A stretch of 64,000 bases of DNA from Micromonospora avicenniae (GTDB lineage: Bacteria > Actinomycetota > Actinomycetes > Mycobacteriales > Micromonosporaceae). The position numbers and the translations under genes were made by a program. A model generated the notes under the pieces. It ran no database searches and was not told the origin of the DNA. It saw only the letters and a program-made list of their open reading frames with translations. How positions within the stretch are numbered: position 1 is the stretch's first letter; every line of letters starts with the position of its first letter. The DNA lies in contig NZ_FTNF01000008.1 of assembly GCF_900156065.1 (NCBI RefSeq), forward strand, positions 186,001 through 250,000, written 5' to 3'. This document shows, in pieces, positions 38,409 through 47,367 of this stretch.

Positions 38409-39160
38409 CGCCCGAGAAAGTCCTCGATCACCGTGACCAGCCGCACGGGTGTCTCGTACATCGCGTAGTGCCCGGCATTCGCGAGCACCTCCAGCCGGGC
38501 GTTGGGGTAGTGGCGCATCCAGGTCTCGCGCATCGTGTCGGCGCCCAGCGCCGGATCGTGCTCGCCCACGATCGCGAGCGCCGGCACCGGATTGCCCTTC
38601 ACCTCGTCGGTGAAGTCCGTCCGTGCCCAGGCCGTGAGATAGGCGCCGAACGCCTCGCGGGCGGAGTTCTCGACGGAGAACTTGACCATTTCGTCCAGCC
38701 AGCGGCCGGAGAGCCGGTTGCCGGTGGTGAGGTCGATGATGGCGCGCCGGTTGGCCGGTTCGGCGGCCGCGCCGTCGAAGAGCGCCCAGCTCCGCAGGTC
38801 GAAGGGGACTCCGCCGGCCGGCACGGGGCTGATGCCGACGAGGCGTTCCACGCGTCCCGGCGCGTCGGCGAGCATCCGCTGCGCGGCGCTCCCACCCATG
38901 GAGTGCCCGACCACCGAGAACGTGTTCCAGCTCAGGGAGTCAGCCAGGTCCAGGGCGTCGCGGGAGATCTCGGCGATGCTGTATTCGCCGGCGGCGTCGG
39001 TGCGCTCGCCGTACCCCCGGTAGTCCAGGAACGCCCAGGTGAAGCGCTCGGTGTCGAGCAGCTCCGGCAGCCAGCCCCAGCCACGGGCCGACCCGAACCA
39101 ACCGTGCAGGGCCAGCACCTTTCGTGGCCCACGACCGACGCTGATGTGGTTGATCGTCAT
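38405..39160 (-). CDS. Alpha/beta hydrolase
   Basis: Cytosolic hydrolase of 251 residues from ATG 39160 with GGAAGGG upstream. Core motifs: oxyanion LALHGWFGSARGW, nucleophile elbow GHSMGG (GxSxG), acid in AIVGEHDPALG, and catalytic His in NAGHYAMYETP. It resembles esterase or haloperoxidase-type hydrolases. It is coupled to the P450 gene by a GTGA overlap, which suggests sequential hydrolysis and oxidation of one small molecule. A 300-base gap separates it from the aldo/keto reductase upstream, so it probably has its own promoter. Confidence 0.8.
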   Translation of the reverse strand: MTINHISVGRGPRKVLALHGWFGSARGWGWLPELLDTERFTWAFLDYRGYGERTDAAGEYSIAEISRDALDLADSLSWNTFSVVGHSMGGSAAQRMLADAPGRVERLVGISPVPAGGVPFDLRSWALFDGAAAEPANRRAIIDLTTGNRLSGRWLDEMVKFSVENSAREAFGAYLTAWARTDFTDEVKGNPVPALAIVGEHDPALGADTMRETWMRHYPNARLEVLANAGHYAMYETPVRLVTVIEDFLGR

Positions 39161-39318
39161 GACGGCGAACCCTTCCGCTGCTGTGGCGCTACGACGGAAC
39201 CTGGTGCACGTGAAAGCGACCGTAGTGCCCGCGGCGACCGATCGGAAGGGAGTCGTCGCTCGCTGTACAGACCTTGTCTCCGGCGTCGGACATCGCACGG
39301 CTACGACGCCCGCCGCTG

Positions 39319-39354
39319 CTCGACCCGCTCGATCCGCTCGACCCGCTCGGGCCG
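39319..39354. repeat. Four tandem 9-bp units in the gap 39161-39460
   Basis: CTCGACCCG-type 9-mers repeat four times (39319-39354). The last unit forms a short hairpin (GCTCG-GGC-CGAGC) beyond the aldo/keto reductase stop, so it may act as a terminator. Nothing else was seen in this gap. Confidence 0.5.
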
Positions 39355-39460
39355 AGCGGCGCGCGCCGGGGCAACCGCTCGACCGACGTCGAACAGCCGG
39401 ACCGGAGCCCCACCCGGGGTCCGATCCGGCTCTTGACGCGCGTTCGGCAGTGGGGCTGCG

Positions 39461-40501
39461 CTACGCCTGGTTGGCAGCCGGGATCCGGACCGGTCCGAAG
39501 CTCTCCTGGATCCAGTTCGGGTAGGCGACCGGCGGACGGCTCACCGCGTCGAGTTCGGCGAGGTCCTGTTCGGTCAGGGTCAGCTCGCTGGCGGCGAGGT
39601 TGTCGGTGAGCTGGTCCAGCCGGCGGGCGCCGACGATGACGCTGGTGATCGCCCGCTGGGCGAGCACCCAGGCGATCGCGACCCGAGCGGGGCTCACCTC
39701 GTGCCGAGCGGCGACGGCGCGCACCACGTCGACGATCTGGTGGCCCTTCTCCTCGTCGAACTGGACGAAGTCGCCACCGACCTGGCTGCGCCGGGAGACC
39801 TCTTCGCTGGCGGTGCTGCCCGGCTTGAACTTGCCGGAGAGGAAACCGCCGGCGAGCGGGCTCCACACCGTGAGGCTCACACCCTCGTCCTCGGCCATCG
39901 GCACCAGGTCGCGCTCGGCGTCCCGGGACGCCAGCGAGTAGTGGATCTGGTTGGCGACGAACCGGGCCCGGTCCTGCCGCGCGGAGATGCCCAGTGCCTT
40001 GCTGACCTGCCAGGCCGCGAGGTTCGAGCTGGCGATGTAGCGAACCTTGCCCTGCCGTACCGCGTCGTCGAGCGCGGCCAGCGTCTCCTCCATCGGCGTC
40101 AGATGGTCGTAGTTGTGGATGTGGTACACGTCGATGTAGTCGGTCTGCAGCCGGCGCAGGCTGTCCTCAAGCGCACGCATCACGTGCAGGCGAGTGAGGC
40201 CCTGATCGTTGGGCCCGGGGCCGACAGGGGCGAGCAGCTTGGTCGCGAGCACGATGTCCCGCCTGCGCTGCTTGATCGCCCGGCCCAGCATCTCCTCGCT
40301 CTCGCCGTCGGCGTAGACGTCAGCCGTGTCGATGAAGTTCACCCCGGCGTCGAGAGCCACGCCGAGCATTCGGTCGAGCTCCTCCTGCCCGAGCGCGCCC
40401 ATCTTGTCGTACACCGGGTGGCCCTTGCCGCCGAACGTCATCGTTCCGAGCGAGATCTCGGAGACCCACACGCCGGTACGCCCCAGAAGACGGTATTTCA
40501 C
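39461..40501 (-). CDS. Aldo/keto reductase
   Basis: NADPH-dependent (alpha/beta)8 reductase of 346 residues. The catalytic tetrad is visible: Asp in FIDTADVYADG, Tyr in DVYADG, Lys in LATKLL and His in DVYHIHNYD. The C-terminal cofactor region SVIVGARRLDQLTDNL matches AKR families 8/11/12. It acts on small carbonyl compounds in the cytoplasm. It is transcribed away from the FAD monooxygenase gene across a 413-base region with palindromes, consistent with shared regulation. Confidence 0.88.
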   Translation of the reverse strand: MKYRLLGRTGVWVSEISLGTMTFGGKGHPVYDKMGALGQEELDRMLGVALDAGVNFIDTADVYADGESEEMLGRAIKQRRRDIVLATKLLAPVGPGPNDQGLTRLHVMRALEDSLRRLQTDYIDVYHIHNYDHLTPMEETLAALDDAVRQGKVRYIASSNLAAWQVSKALGISARQDRARFVANQIHYSLASRDAERDLVPMAEDEGVSLTVWSPLAGGFLSGKFKPGSTASEEVSRRSQVGGDFVQFDEEKGHQIVDVVRAVAARHEVSPARVAIAWVLAQRAITSVIVGARRLDQLTDNLAASELTLTEQDLAELDAVSRPPVAYPNWIQESFGPVRIPAANQA

Positions 40502-40559
40502 CCTTGCTCCTATTGATCAAGTTGCCGCGCGGACTGCCAATCGCTTCCGGCGAGCGGCC

Positions 40560-40597
40560 CGGACACTATGTCCGACATGCTGTCCGGTAGACATGCT
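40560..40597. promoter_or_regulatory. Palindrome plus direct repeat in a divergent promoter region
   Basis: CGGACA-CTA-TGTCCG (40560-40574) is a perfect inverted repeat. It is followed by ACATGCT at 40575-40581 and again at 40591-40597, a 16-base period. It lies 59 bases upstream of the aldo/keto reductase and about 320 bases upstream of the FAD monooxygenase. TetR-type operators look like this; no cognate regulator gene adjoins. The rest of 40502-40914 shows no gene. Confidence 0.5.
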
Positions 40598-40914
40598 ACA
40601 CGGAGTCAGGGTCGAGCTCAGAAACCGACAAACACCCATATTATGGAGAAATAGCGCCGGTTGGCCACCGAACTGGGGTGACCTGGCGCTTCTTGCGCTG
40701 TGCGAGGCCGGGGGAGCAGGCAACCCGTGAGTGGCTTCATCTCCACCGAGCGGTCAAGAGCGAGCCGAGCGATGCCGTGCGAGCGCTGTGGCGTCCCGGC
40801 CGGCACGATTGCCGGACGCGCGGGTGGGAGGATCGTCACCCGGTGACCGCTGAAGTCCACATCCCGCTGGAAGAATGCGATAGCGCGCCACCCTCGCACC
40901 CCATGGAGAACACG

Positions 40915-42312
40915 ATGTCATCCTCGCCCGCCCGGATCTTCGCCGAGCTGAACGCAGTACGGCCGCCGGACTCGGCACGTCCGGTCATGGGCCGGGCCGT
41001 CGTGATCGGCGGCAGTGTCGCGGGGCTGCTGGCCGCTCGGGTGTTGTCGGACTTCGCGGAGAGCGTCGTCATCATCGACCGTGACGACCTGCACGCGACC
41101 GGCGCGCGGCCCGGGGTGCCACAGGGGACACAGCTGCACGCACTGCTGCCCGGCGGGTTCCTCCAGCTCGAACTACTGTTTCCGGGCTTTCGCGAGCAGG
41201 CCGTGGCCCAGGGAGCGATCGATTCTCCGCCGCCGAGCAGGCGCAACTACCTCGACGGCCGCGTGAAGGTCGTCGTACCCGACGACGCGGACAGCCTGGC
41301 GGGCACCCGACCGTTCCTGGAGGGGCTGATCCGCCGGCGAGTGCTCGCGCTGCCCAACGTCCAGACCATGGTCGGCCGGGCGGTGGGTCTCGTCTTCGAC
41401 GGGGCCGCGACCACGGGAGTCCGGGTGGACGTCGACGGGACGCCCGGCGTCGAGTCCGCCGACCTCGTCGTGGACGCCATGGGGCGTTCGAGCCGGCTCT
41501 CCGACTGGCTCCAGCAGGCCGGTTGGGACCGGCCGGTCACCCGGCGGATGACGGTCAACCTCAACTATGCGACGGCCATGTTCCGGCGACGTGAGACCAA
41601 CCCGCAGCCCGCGCTCGTCCTGGCCCTGCACAGTCCCAGGTTGTCCTCGGACGTGGCCGGTGCCGCGTTCTTCGCCGTCGAGGACGACCGGTGGATGGCC
41701 ATGATGGCCGGCTACGGCGACAACCGCCCGGGGCGTACCGCGGCGGACTTCGTGCGCCGGATGCGCGAGCAGTTCCCGCCGGAGTTCGGCGAGGTCGCCG
41801 CGAACGAACTGCTCGGCGACGTCCAGACGTACCATCACGCCGACAGCCGACGGCGGGACTTCCACGCGCTGACCCGATTCCCCGCGCGACTCGTCAGCGT
41901 CGGTGACGCGGTGGCGTCGTTCAACCCGGTCTACGGGCAGGGCATCACCGCCGCGACCCTGCACGCCGCCTGCCTGTCGACGTACCTGCGATCGAAGCCC
42001 GACCTCAGCGTGCCCGCCCGGGAGTTCCTCGCCCTGCAGAAGGTAGTGGTCGACGCCGCCTGGTCGACGTCGACCTCCGCCGACCTCGCGTTGCCGCACG
42101 TCGACGGCCCCTACCCGCGCGCGTACCGGCTCCGCAGCTGGGCCAGCGGGCAGATCGTCGCGGCAACCGTCACGGACGTGGCCGTCGCCCGGCGGTTCAA
42201 CCAGGTCGTCTCCATGCGTGCGCACCCGAACTCGCTGATCACGCCCGGGGTGATCCTGGGGGCCCTGCGAGCGAACCGGCGGGCTCGCTCCGCGGATCAG
42301 CGGGCCCGCTGA
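40915..42312 (+). CDS. FAD-dependent monooxygenase/oxidoreductase
   Basis: Flavoprotein of 465 residues. Start ATG 40915 is chosen because GGAGAAC lies 6-10 bases before it; ATG 40903 is in frame but lacks a ribosome site. N-terminal VVIGGSVAGLLAARVL is the FAD Rossmann motif. GDAVASFNPVYGQGITAA is the second FAD motif of group A aromatic-hydroxylase-like and halogenase-like enzymes. DLVVDAMGRSSRLSDWL fits the DG-type region. A related hydroxylase for a polyketide or isoprenoid substrate is possible. The 3' end lies in a small duplicated tract. Confidence 0.8.
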   Translation: MSSSPARIFAELNAVRPPDSARPVMGRAVVIGGSVAGLLAARVLSDFAESVVIIDRDDLHATGARPGVPQGTQLHALLPGGFLQLELLFPGFREQAVAQGAIDSPPPSRRNYLDGRVKVVVPDDADSLAGTRPFLEGLIRRRVLALPNVQTMVGRAVGLVFDGAATTGVRVDVDGTPGVESADLVVDAMGRSSRLSDWLQQAGWDRPVTRRMTVNLNYATAMFRRRETNPQPALVLALHSPRLSSDVAGAAFFAVEDDRWMAMMAGYGDNRPGRTAADFVRRMREQFPPEFGEVAANELLGDVQTYHHADSRRRDFHALTRFPARLVSVGDAVASFNPVYGQGITAATLHAACLSTYLRSKPDLSVPAREFLALQKVVVDAAWSTSTSADLALPHVDGPYPRAYRLRSWASGQIVAATVTDVAVARRFNQVVSMRAHPNSLITPGVILGALRANRRARSADQRAR

Positions 42313-42368
42313 GCGAACCGGCGGGCTCGCCCAGCGGACCCCGGCGGGCTCGATGCGCGGATCAGCGG
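42269..42368. repeat. Duplicated tract across the end of the FAD monooxygenase gene
   Basis: A 20-base block at 42269-42288 recurs exactly at 42311-42330, and CGCGGATCAGCGG at 42291-42303 recurs at 42356-42368. The copies span the stop codon (42310-42312) and the end of the convergent gene. This looks like a local tandem duplication and may help form a terminator structure. Confidence 0.6.
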
Positions 42369-42994
42369 AGCGAGACGTACGCCAGCGGCAGCGCGGTCTG
42401 CTGGCCCGCCCAGGACCCGGTCAGCCGGCTCCCCGGCAGGCCGCTGTGCTCACCGGGCCGCCGGAGCACGGTCAGCTCGACGGAGCCGCAGACGATCCGG
42501 GTCAGGTCGCCGTGCTCGACCCGGTCGATCGAACCGACCGGAGGGACGGCGGCCAGGCGGGGGCCGTCGGCGGCGATCGCCATGCTCGGTGCCCGTAGCT
42601 CACGCCGGCCGTCCACGTCGAAGTACTCCTCGGCCTGGCCCGTGCCGGTGAGGACGGCCGTCGCGAGGGCCGCGCCGTAGACCGGGTCACCGCAGGCGTC
42701 GTACACCCAGCGGCGGCCCAGCACCGAATGCTCCATCGTGCCGACGAGCCACCCCTGCGCGCCGTCCAGCGGAGCGTCGCGGTAGGTCAACGGCACCTGG
42801 TGGATCGGCCCGGCACCGGCGCGCACCAGCAGGGTCTCGATCCCGACCTGACCCGCCGGGTCGTCGAAGCGGTACGCGGCGACCCGCTCGGGAGTGGCGT
42901 CCGCCTCGCCCTGGAACCAGGCCTGGCCGGGCAGCCAGGAGGCCAGGAGCTCGAGCTTCGTGGGGCGCACTTCCGCCCGGTACAGCAATGCCAT
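42362..42994 (-). CDS. Maltokinase N-terminal cap-like domain protein
   Basis: Protein of 210 residues. ATG 42994 gives the usual N-terminus MALLYRAEVRPTKLELLASWL of standalone maltokinase cap-like proteins; ATG 43006 would add four residues. Other family-like parts are RVAAYRFDDPAGQVGIETLLV, GWLVGTMEHSVLGRRWVYDACGDPVY and GSVELTVLRRP. There is no kinase domain or ATP-binding motif, so it is the cap fold alone, common in actinomycetes with unknown role. It lies beside a LysR gene but ends convergently with the FAD monooxygenase. Confidence 0.65.
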   Translation of the reverse strand: MALLYRAEVRPTKLELLASWLPGQAWFQGEADATPERVAAYRFDDPAGQVGIETLLVRAGAGPIHQVPLTYRDAPLDGAQGWLVGTMEHSVLGRRWVYDACGDPVYGAALATAVLTGTGQAEEYFDVDGRRELRAPSMAIAADGPRLAAVPPVGSIDRVEHGDLTRIVCGSVELTVLRRPGEHSGLPGSRLTGSWAGQQTALPLAYVSLR

Positions 42995-43093
42995 GTCGTG
43001 GATCATAGGGACGGTCGGCAGAAGATGGCGGCCCGCTCCACGACGGTGCAGCCGGGCCGCCGGCCACCCACACCGCCCGCGGCAATCCGCAGG

Positions 43094-44017
43094 TCACCAC
43101 GCGCGGGCGGCCTGCCGGATCGCGTCGCGGACCCTGGTCACCTCAGGACGGAGTGTGGTGTTGGCGCGTTGCGCGATGAAACCGGTGTTGATGGGTGGAT
43201 CTTCCGGCTTGAGCAGGGCGAGCAGAGCACCCGTACGCAGTTCGTCGGCGCAGAGGTAGCGCGGCAGCACCGTGACGCCGGCGCCCGCCACGGCGGCGGC
43301 CAGCACGCTGCGGAGATCGGGCACCACCAGGGCGGGTTGCACGGTCAGGCGCTGCCGGAAGACGTGACGCCAGTAGCGGCGCAGGATCGGCACGTCCTCC
43401 GCGTAGCTGATCAGCGGTACGCCGTCGAGAGCCCCGACGTCGTCAGTGCCGAGAGGTCCGACGCGAGCCTGCCACGCCGGTGCCCCGACCAGGACGAACT
43501 CCTCATCCATCAGCGGTGCCGCCAGGACGGACCGTCCACGCGGTCGGACGGCGGACAGCACGAGGTCGAAACGCCCGGCGCGTAGTCCGTCGAGCAGGTC
43601 GTCGGCCAGCCCCGGGGTGACACGTAGTCGTACGCCCTGAGCGACGAGCGGAGCGAGGACCGGCATGATCCGGACGGCCAGCATCTCCGCGGGTCCGCCC
43701 AGGTGCACCGGATCGGTGGGGGCTGCGGCGTCGCGGTCCGCCACCATCGCCAGTTCGTCCATCGGCGCCGATATCCGCGCGGCCAGGTCGTTGGCGACGG
43801 CGGTCGGCGCGACCCCGCGGGGCAGACGCTCGAACAGCTGACGATCGAGCTGCTGTTCGAGCGCGCGGATCTGGCCGGTCACGGTCGGCTGCGCGAGCCC
43901 GAGACGACGGGCGGCCTCCGTCAGGGAACCGGCCCGATAGACGGCCAGGAAGGTACGCAGCTGGGTGAGATCGAGCGGTCTGCCGGCTGCCGAGCCATCG
44001 GAATTCTTGGGGGCCAT
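43094..44017 (-). CDS. LysR-family transcriptional regulator
   Basis: Regulator of 307 residues. The N-terminal winged helix-turn-helix reads LDLTQLRTFLAVYRAGSLTEAARRLGLAQPTVTGQIRALEQQL, and the C-terminus is a periplasmic-binding-like effector domain ending in ITVLPRYLC-type strands (AGAGVTVLPRYLCADEL). Start ATG 44017. It is divergent from the DJ-1/PfpI gene and probably controls the DJ-1, MFS, SDR, flavoprotein and Old Yellow Enzyme set. A 15-base AT-rich symmetric element (44023-44037, TAA...TTA) sits just upstream and may be its site. Confidence 0.85.
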   Translation of the reverse strand: MAPKNSDGSAAGRPLDLTQLRTFLAVYRAGSLTEAARRLGLAQPTVTGQIRALEQQLDRQLFERLPRGVAPTAVANDLAARISAPMDELAMVADRDAAAPTDPVHLGGPAEMLAVRIMPVLAPLVAQGVRLRVTPGLADDLLDGLRAGRFDLVLSAVRPRGRSVLAAPLMDEEFVLVGAPAWQARVGPLGTDDVGALDGVPLISYAEDVPILRRYWRHVFRQRLTVQPALVVPDLRSVLAAAVAGAGVTVLPRYLCADELRTGALLALLKPEDPPINTGFIAQRANTTLRPEVTRVRDAIRQAARAW

Positions 44018-44108
44018 GCCGGTAATCCTATTGGTTATCCGAGCGCACGCCTGCCTACCGTCGGCTCCGTGAACAGGCGCGGGACCCCCTCGCGCCGACC
44101 GCAAGTCC

Positions 44109-44127
44109 TCCGGACGCGAAGTCCGGA
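44109..44127 (+). promoter_or_regulatory. Leader hairpin before the DJ-1/PfpI gene
   Basis: TCCGGAC (44109-44115), loop GCGAA, GTCCGGA (44121-44127): a perfect 7-bp stem, 10 bases before the GGAG ribosome site in the LysR divergent region. Confidence 0.35.
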
Positions 44128-44149
44128 AACGATCAACGGAGCGATTGAA

Positions 44150-44851
44150 GTGGCAAAGATCTTGTTCGTCATGACGGGTGCCGACCACTGGACGCTGGCC
44201 GACGGCGAGCGGCATCCCACGGGCTTCTGGGCAGAGGAGTTCGCCGAGCCGTACCGCGCGCTCATCGAGGCCGGGCACGAGGTGACCGTCGCCACGCCGG
44301 GCGGGGTGGTCCCGACCGTCGACCGGGTCAGTCTGGCCCCCGAGTTCAACGGCGGCGCGCAGGGCGCCGAGGCCGTTGCCGCGCTGCTCGACGGCGCCTC
44401 GGCGCTCCGCCGACCGGTGGCCCTGGCCGACGTCGACCCCGCCGACTACGCGGCGGTGTTCTATCCCGGCGGGCACGGCCCCATGGAGGACCTCTCCGGC
44501 GACCGCGAGTCCGCCCGGGTGATCACCGAGACCCTGGGCTCCGGCCGGCCGCTGGCGTTGGTGTGCCACGGCGTGGCGGCCCTGCTGGCGACCGAGGAGT
44601 CCGATGGCGTCTCGCCGCTGCGCGGCTACCAGGTCACCGGTTTCACCAAGGCCGAGGAGGCTCGGACCGGGCTCGCCGAGCGGGCCAGGTGGCTGCTGCA
44701 GGACCGCCTGGTCGCGCTCGGTGTGCGGTTCACCGAGGCGCCGGCGTGGTCGTCGCACGTCGTGGCCGACCGCAACCTGCTGACCGGCCAGAACCCCCGT
44801 TCCTCCGCCGAGCTGGCCACCGCCCTGCTCGGCCGGCTCGGCACGCTCTGA
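44150..44851 (+). CDS. DJ-1/PfpI family protein (Hsp31-like type 1 glutamine amidotransferase fold)
   Basis: Protein of 233 residues. GTG start with GGAG 8 bases upstream. It contains VFYPGGHGPMEDL, the nucleophile elbow ALVCHGVAALLA with Cys followed by His, and TFTEAP-like strand VRFTEAPAWSSHVV. These match the Hsp31/glyoxalase III-like DJ-1 branch (E-C-H type). Such proteins protect against reactive carbonyls or act as deglycases or chaperones. It heads a set of redox and efflux genes and is divergent from the LysR regulator, which suggests induction by the same signal. Confidence 0.82.
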   Translation: MAKILFVMTGADHWTLADGERHPTGFWAEEFAEPYRALIEAGHEVTVATPGGVVPTVDRVSLAPEFNGGAQGAEAVAALLDGASALRRPVALADVDPADYAAVFYPGGHGPMEDLSGDRESARVITETLGSGRPLALVCHGVAALLATEESDGVSPLRGYQVTGFTKAEEARTGLAERARWLLQDRLVALGVRFTEAPAWSSHVVADRNLLTGQNPRSSAELATALLGRLGTL

Positions 44852-44959
44852 CCGCTCGGCAACCTGCGACACACCGCCTCACCGGCCGCCGGGTGAGGAC
44901 GTCCCCTCGGGCACCTCACTCGGCGGATCGGACCCTCAAGTCACGGAAGCCCACAATCG

Positions 44960-46486
44960 ATGACAGCTGACGTACCTCTGAACACCCGGCTCCCGATGCC
45001 GGTCCTCATCGCCGTCCTGGGACTCGGCACCGTGGTCGTGTCCATGATGCAGACCCTCGTGGTGCCGGTCCTCGGCCTCATCCAGCAGGATCTGCGCGTC
45101 TCCACGACGGACGCGACGTGGCTCACCACCGCCACCCTTCTCGCGGCGGCGGTCTGCACGCCGCTGGCCGGGCGACTGGGAGACCAGTACGGCGCCCGCC
45201 GCGTACTGCTCGCCGTGCTGGCGCTGACCGTCGCCGGGTCGGTCGTCGCCGCCCTCTCCAGCGCACTCCCATGGTTGATCGTCGCGAGGGCGATGCAGGG
45301 GATCTCCACCGCGATATTTCCGCTCGCGCAGTCGGTCCTGCGACACAGGCTGCCCGCCGGTCGACTGCCGGCGGCGATGGGAGCCATCAGCGCGGCCCTG
45401 GCCATCGGCAACGGCGTCGCGCTCGCCAGCGCCGGCCTGCTCGGCCGGGAGTCCACCTCGGACTACCACCTGGTCTTCTGGCTGGCCGCGATCGTCTCCG
45501 GGCTCGCGCTCGCCGCCACCGCCATGGTGCTACCCGCCACCGCCACCTCCGGCGTGCGGCATACGGACTGGCTCGGGGCGGTGCTCCTGGCGGGCGTCCT
45601 CGTGCTGCTTCTGTTGCCGCTGTCCCGAGGCTCCGACTGGGGCTGGTCGTCGCCGCGCACCCTCGGCTGCCTCGGCGGAGCCCTGCTGCTGGGCGCCGTC
45701 TGGGTGGACGTCGAACGCCGGCGACCCGACCCGGTGGTGAACCTGCGCATCGCCGCCCGCCCCGCCGTGGCGCTCGCCAACCTCGCCGGATTCCTGCTGG
45801 GATTCGCCATGTTCATGCAGTTCATCGGCGTATCGGCCGTGGTCCAGATTCCTGCCGCCCCCGCCGGGTACGGCCTGGGGGCCAGCGTGTCGCAGGCCGC
45901 GCTCGAATACCTCCTGCCACCGGCCGTGGCCTCGCTGTTCGCCGCCCGGGTCGCGGGTGCGCTGACGCGGCGGGTGGGCGCCCGCCGCACGCTCGCGGCC
46001 GGCAGCGCAACCGGGGTGGCCGGCTTCGCGCTGCTGGCCGCCGTCCACGGCTGCACCACCGGGGTGCTCGTCGGTGGCGTGCTGGTCGGCATCGCGGTCA
46101 GCTTCGGGTTCGCCGCGCTGCCCGCAGTCCTGCTCGACGCAGTTCCCCTGACGCAGACCGCCGCGGCCAACGGCGTCAACTCCGTCTTCCGCTCGATCGG
46201 CAGTTCGGTCGCCAGCGCTCTGCTGGGCGTACTGCTCGCCACCGGAGCCGACGCCTCCGCCAGCACGCCGGCCGCCCCACCCGCCGAGGGTCGATTCACG
46301 CTCGCCTTCGCACTCGCCGGCGCGGCGTTCGCGGTCGTGGCAGCCCTCGCGTTGCCGCGGCGACGCCGGCACACCCGGATCGCGTCGCAAGGCGCAACTC
46401 CCGGCGCGCCGTCGAGCGCCACCAGCGCCGGCCCGCTCGTCGCACGATCCGGCCACCCCGCGACAACCACGACCGCTCGACAGTAA
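44960..46486 (+). CDS. MFS transporter, DHA2 drug-efflux type
   Basis: Integral membrane protein of 508 residues with about 14 hydrophobic segments, the DHA2 number. The loop motif GRLGDQYGARRVLL (motif A) follows TM2, and the R-x-x-Q-G motif (VARAMQGISTAIFPLAQSV) lies in TM4. It should export small toxic compounds using the proton gradient. The C-terminal tail is Ala/Ser/Thr-rich. It is 108 bases after the DJ-1/PfpI gene and 10 bases before the SDR gene, so probably in one operon. Confidence 0.85.
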   Translation: MTADVPLNTRLPMPVLIAVLGLGTVVVSMMQTLVVPVLGLIQQDLRVSTTDATWLTTATLLAAAVCTPLAGRLGDQYGARRVLLAVLALTVAGSVVAALSSALPWLIVARAMQGISTAIFPLAQSVLRHRLPAGRLPAAMGAISAALAIGNGVALASAGLLGRESTSDYHLVFWLAAIVSGLALAATAMVLPATATSGVRHTDWLGAVLLAGVLVLLLLPLSRGSDWGWSSPRTLGCLGGALLLGAVWVDVERRRPDPVVNLRIAARPAVALANLAGFLLGFAMFMQFIGVSAVVQIPAAPAGYGLGASVSQAALEYLLPPAVASLFAARVAGALTRRVGARRTLAAGSATGVAGFALLAAVHGCTTGVLVGGVLVGIAVSFGFAALPAVLLDAVPLTQTAAANGVNSVFRSIGSSVASALLGVLLATGADASASTPAAPPAEGRFTLAFALAGAAFAVVAALALPRRRRHTRIASQGATPGAPSSATSAGPLVARSGHPATTTTARQ

Positions 46487-46496
46487 GGACTGGAAC

Positions 46497-47291
46497 ATGT
46501 CAACGATCTTGATCACCGGCGCCTCCGACGGACTGGGCCGGGCCCTGGCCGAAGACCTCGCGGCGGGCGGCCGGCACCAACTCCTGCTGCACGGCCGCGA
46601 CGCCGACCGGCTCGCGCAGGTCGCGCAGGCCACCGGCGGTGTTCCGCTGCGAGCCGATCTCTCCTCGCTCGCCGAGGTGAAACGCCTCGCCGCGCGGGTC
46701 ACCCAGGCGTACGACCGATTGGACGTGCTCGTCAACAACGCCGGCGTCGGCTTCCACGTGGACGGCACGGAACGTCGGCTCTCCCGGGACGGCTACGAGC
46801 TGCGCCTCGCGGTCAACTACCTCGCTCCGGTGCTGCTCACCCGGGAACTACTGCCACTGCTGCACCGGGCCCCGGCGGCGCGCGTGGTGAACGTGGCCTC
46901 GGTCGGCCAACAACCGATCGACTTCGACGACCCGCAGTTCGAACACGACTTCCACGAGCCGGTCGCCTACAGCCGCGCCAAGCTCGCGCTGATCTGCCAC
47001 ACCATGGACCTGGCCGACGAACTCGCGCGCACCGGTGTCACCGCGAACAGCGTCCACCCGGCCTCGTACATGCCGACGAGCATGTCGGCCCGCTCCGGCA
47101 TGGATTTCGTCGACACCCTGGAGAAGGGCGTGTCCGCCGTGCGACGGCTGGTCGACGGAGCCGAGGTGGCCGGCGTGACCGGCCGCTACTTCGACAGTGG
47201 GCAGGAGGCGCGCGCCGCCGCGGAGGCCTACGAGCCCGACTACCGGCAGCGGCTACGCGCGCTGACCCGCGATCTGCTGGCCGGTTTCTGA
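46497..47291 (+). CDS. Short-chain dehydrogenase/reductase
   Basis: NAD(P)-dependent SDR of 264 residues. Cofactor motif ITGASDGLGRAL (TGxxxGxG), structural NNAGVG, catalytic Ser region NVASVGQQ and YSRAK with Tyr and Lys. The length and sequence (VNYLAPVLLTREL) resemble retinol dehydrogenase-like or classical SDRs that reduce aldehydes and ketones. It lies 10 bases after the MFS gene. A 7-bp inverted repeat in the gap after it indicates a new promoter for the next gene. Confidence 0.85.
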   Translation: MSTILITGASDGLGRALAEDLAAGGRHQLLLHGRDADRLAQVAQATGGVPLRADLSSLAEVKRLAARVTQAYDRLDVLVNNAGVGFHVDGTERRLSRDGYELRLAVNYLAPVLLTRELLPLLHRAPAARVVNVASVGQQPIDFDDPQFEHDFHEPVAYSRAKLALICHTMDLADELARTGVTANSVHPASYMPTSMSARSGMDFVDTLEKGVSAVRRLVDGAEVAGVTGRYFDSGQEARAAAEAYEPDYRQRLRALTRDLLAGF

Positions 47292-47318
47292 CCGGCCGGG
47301 AACTCGACCTTTGCCGAT

Positions 47319-47338
47319 ATCGCAACTTCATTTGCGAT
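47319..47338 (+). promoter_or_regulatory. Operator-like inverted repeat before the flavoprotein gene
   Basis: ATCGCAA (47319-47325), six bases, TTGCGAT (47332-47338): a perfect 7-bp inverted repeat 30 bases before the start of the thioredoxin-reductase-like gene. The spacing fits a dimeric repressor site. Confidence 0.5.
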
Positions 47339-47367
47339 CCCCGCCGCGCTGACGCACCGTGGGGCGC

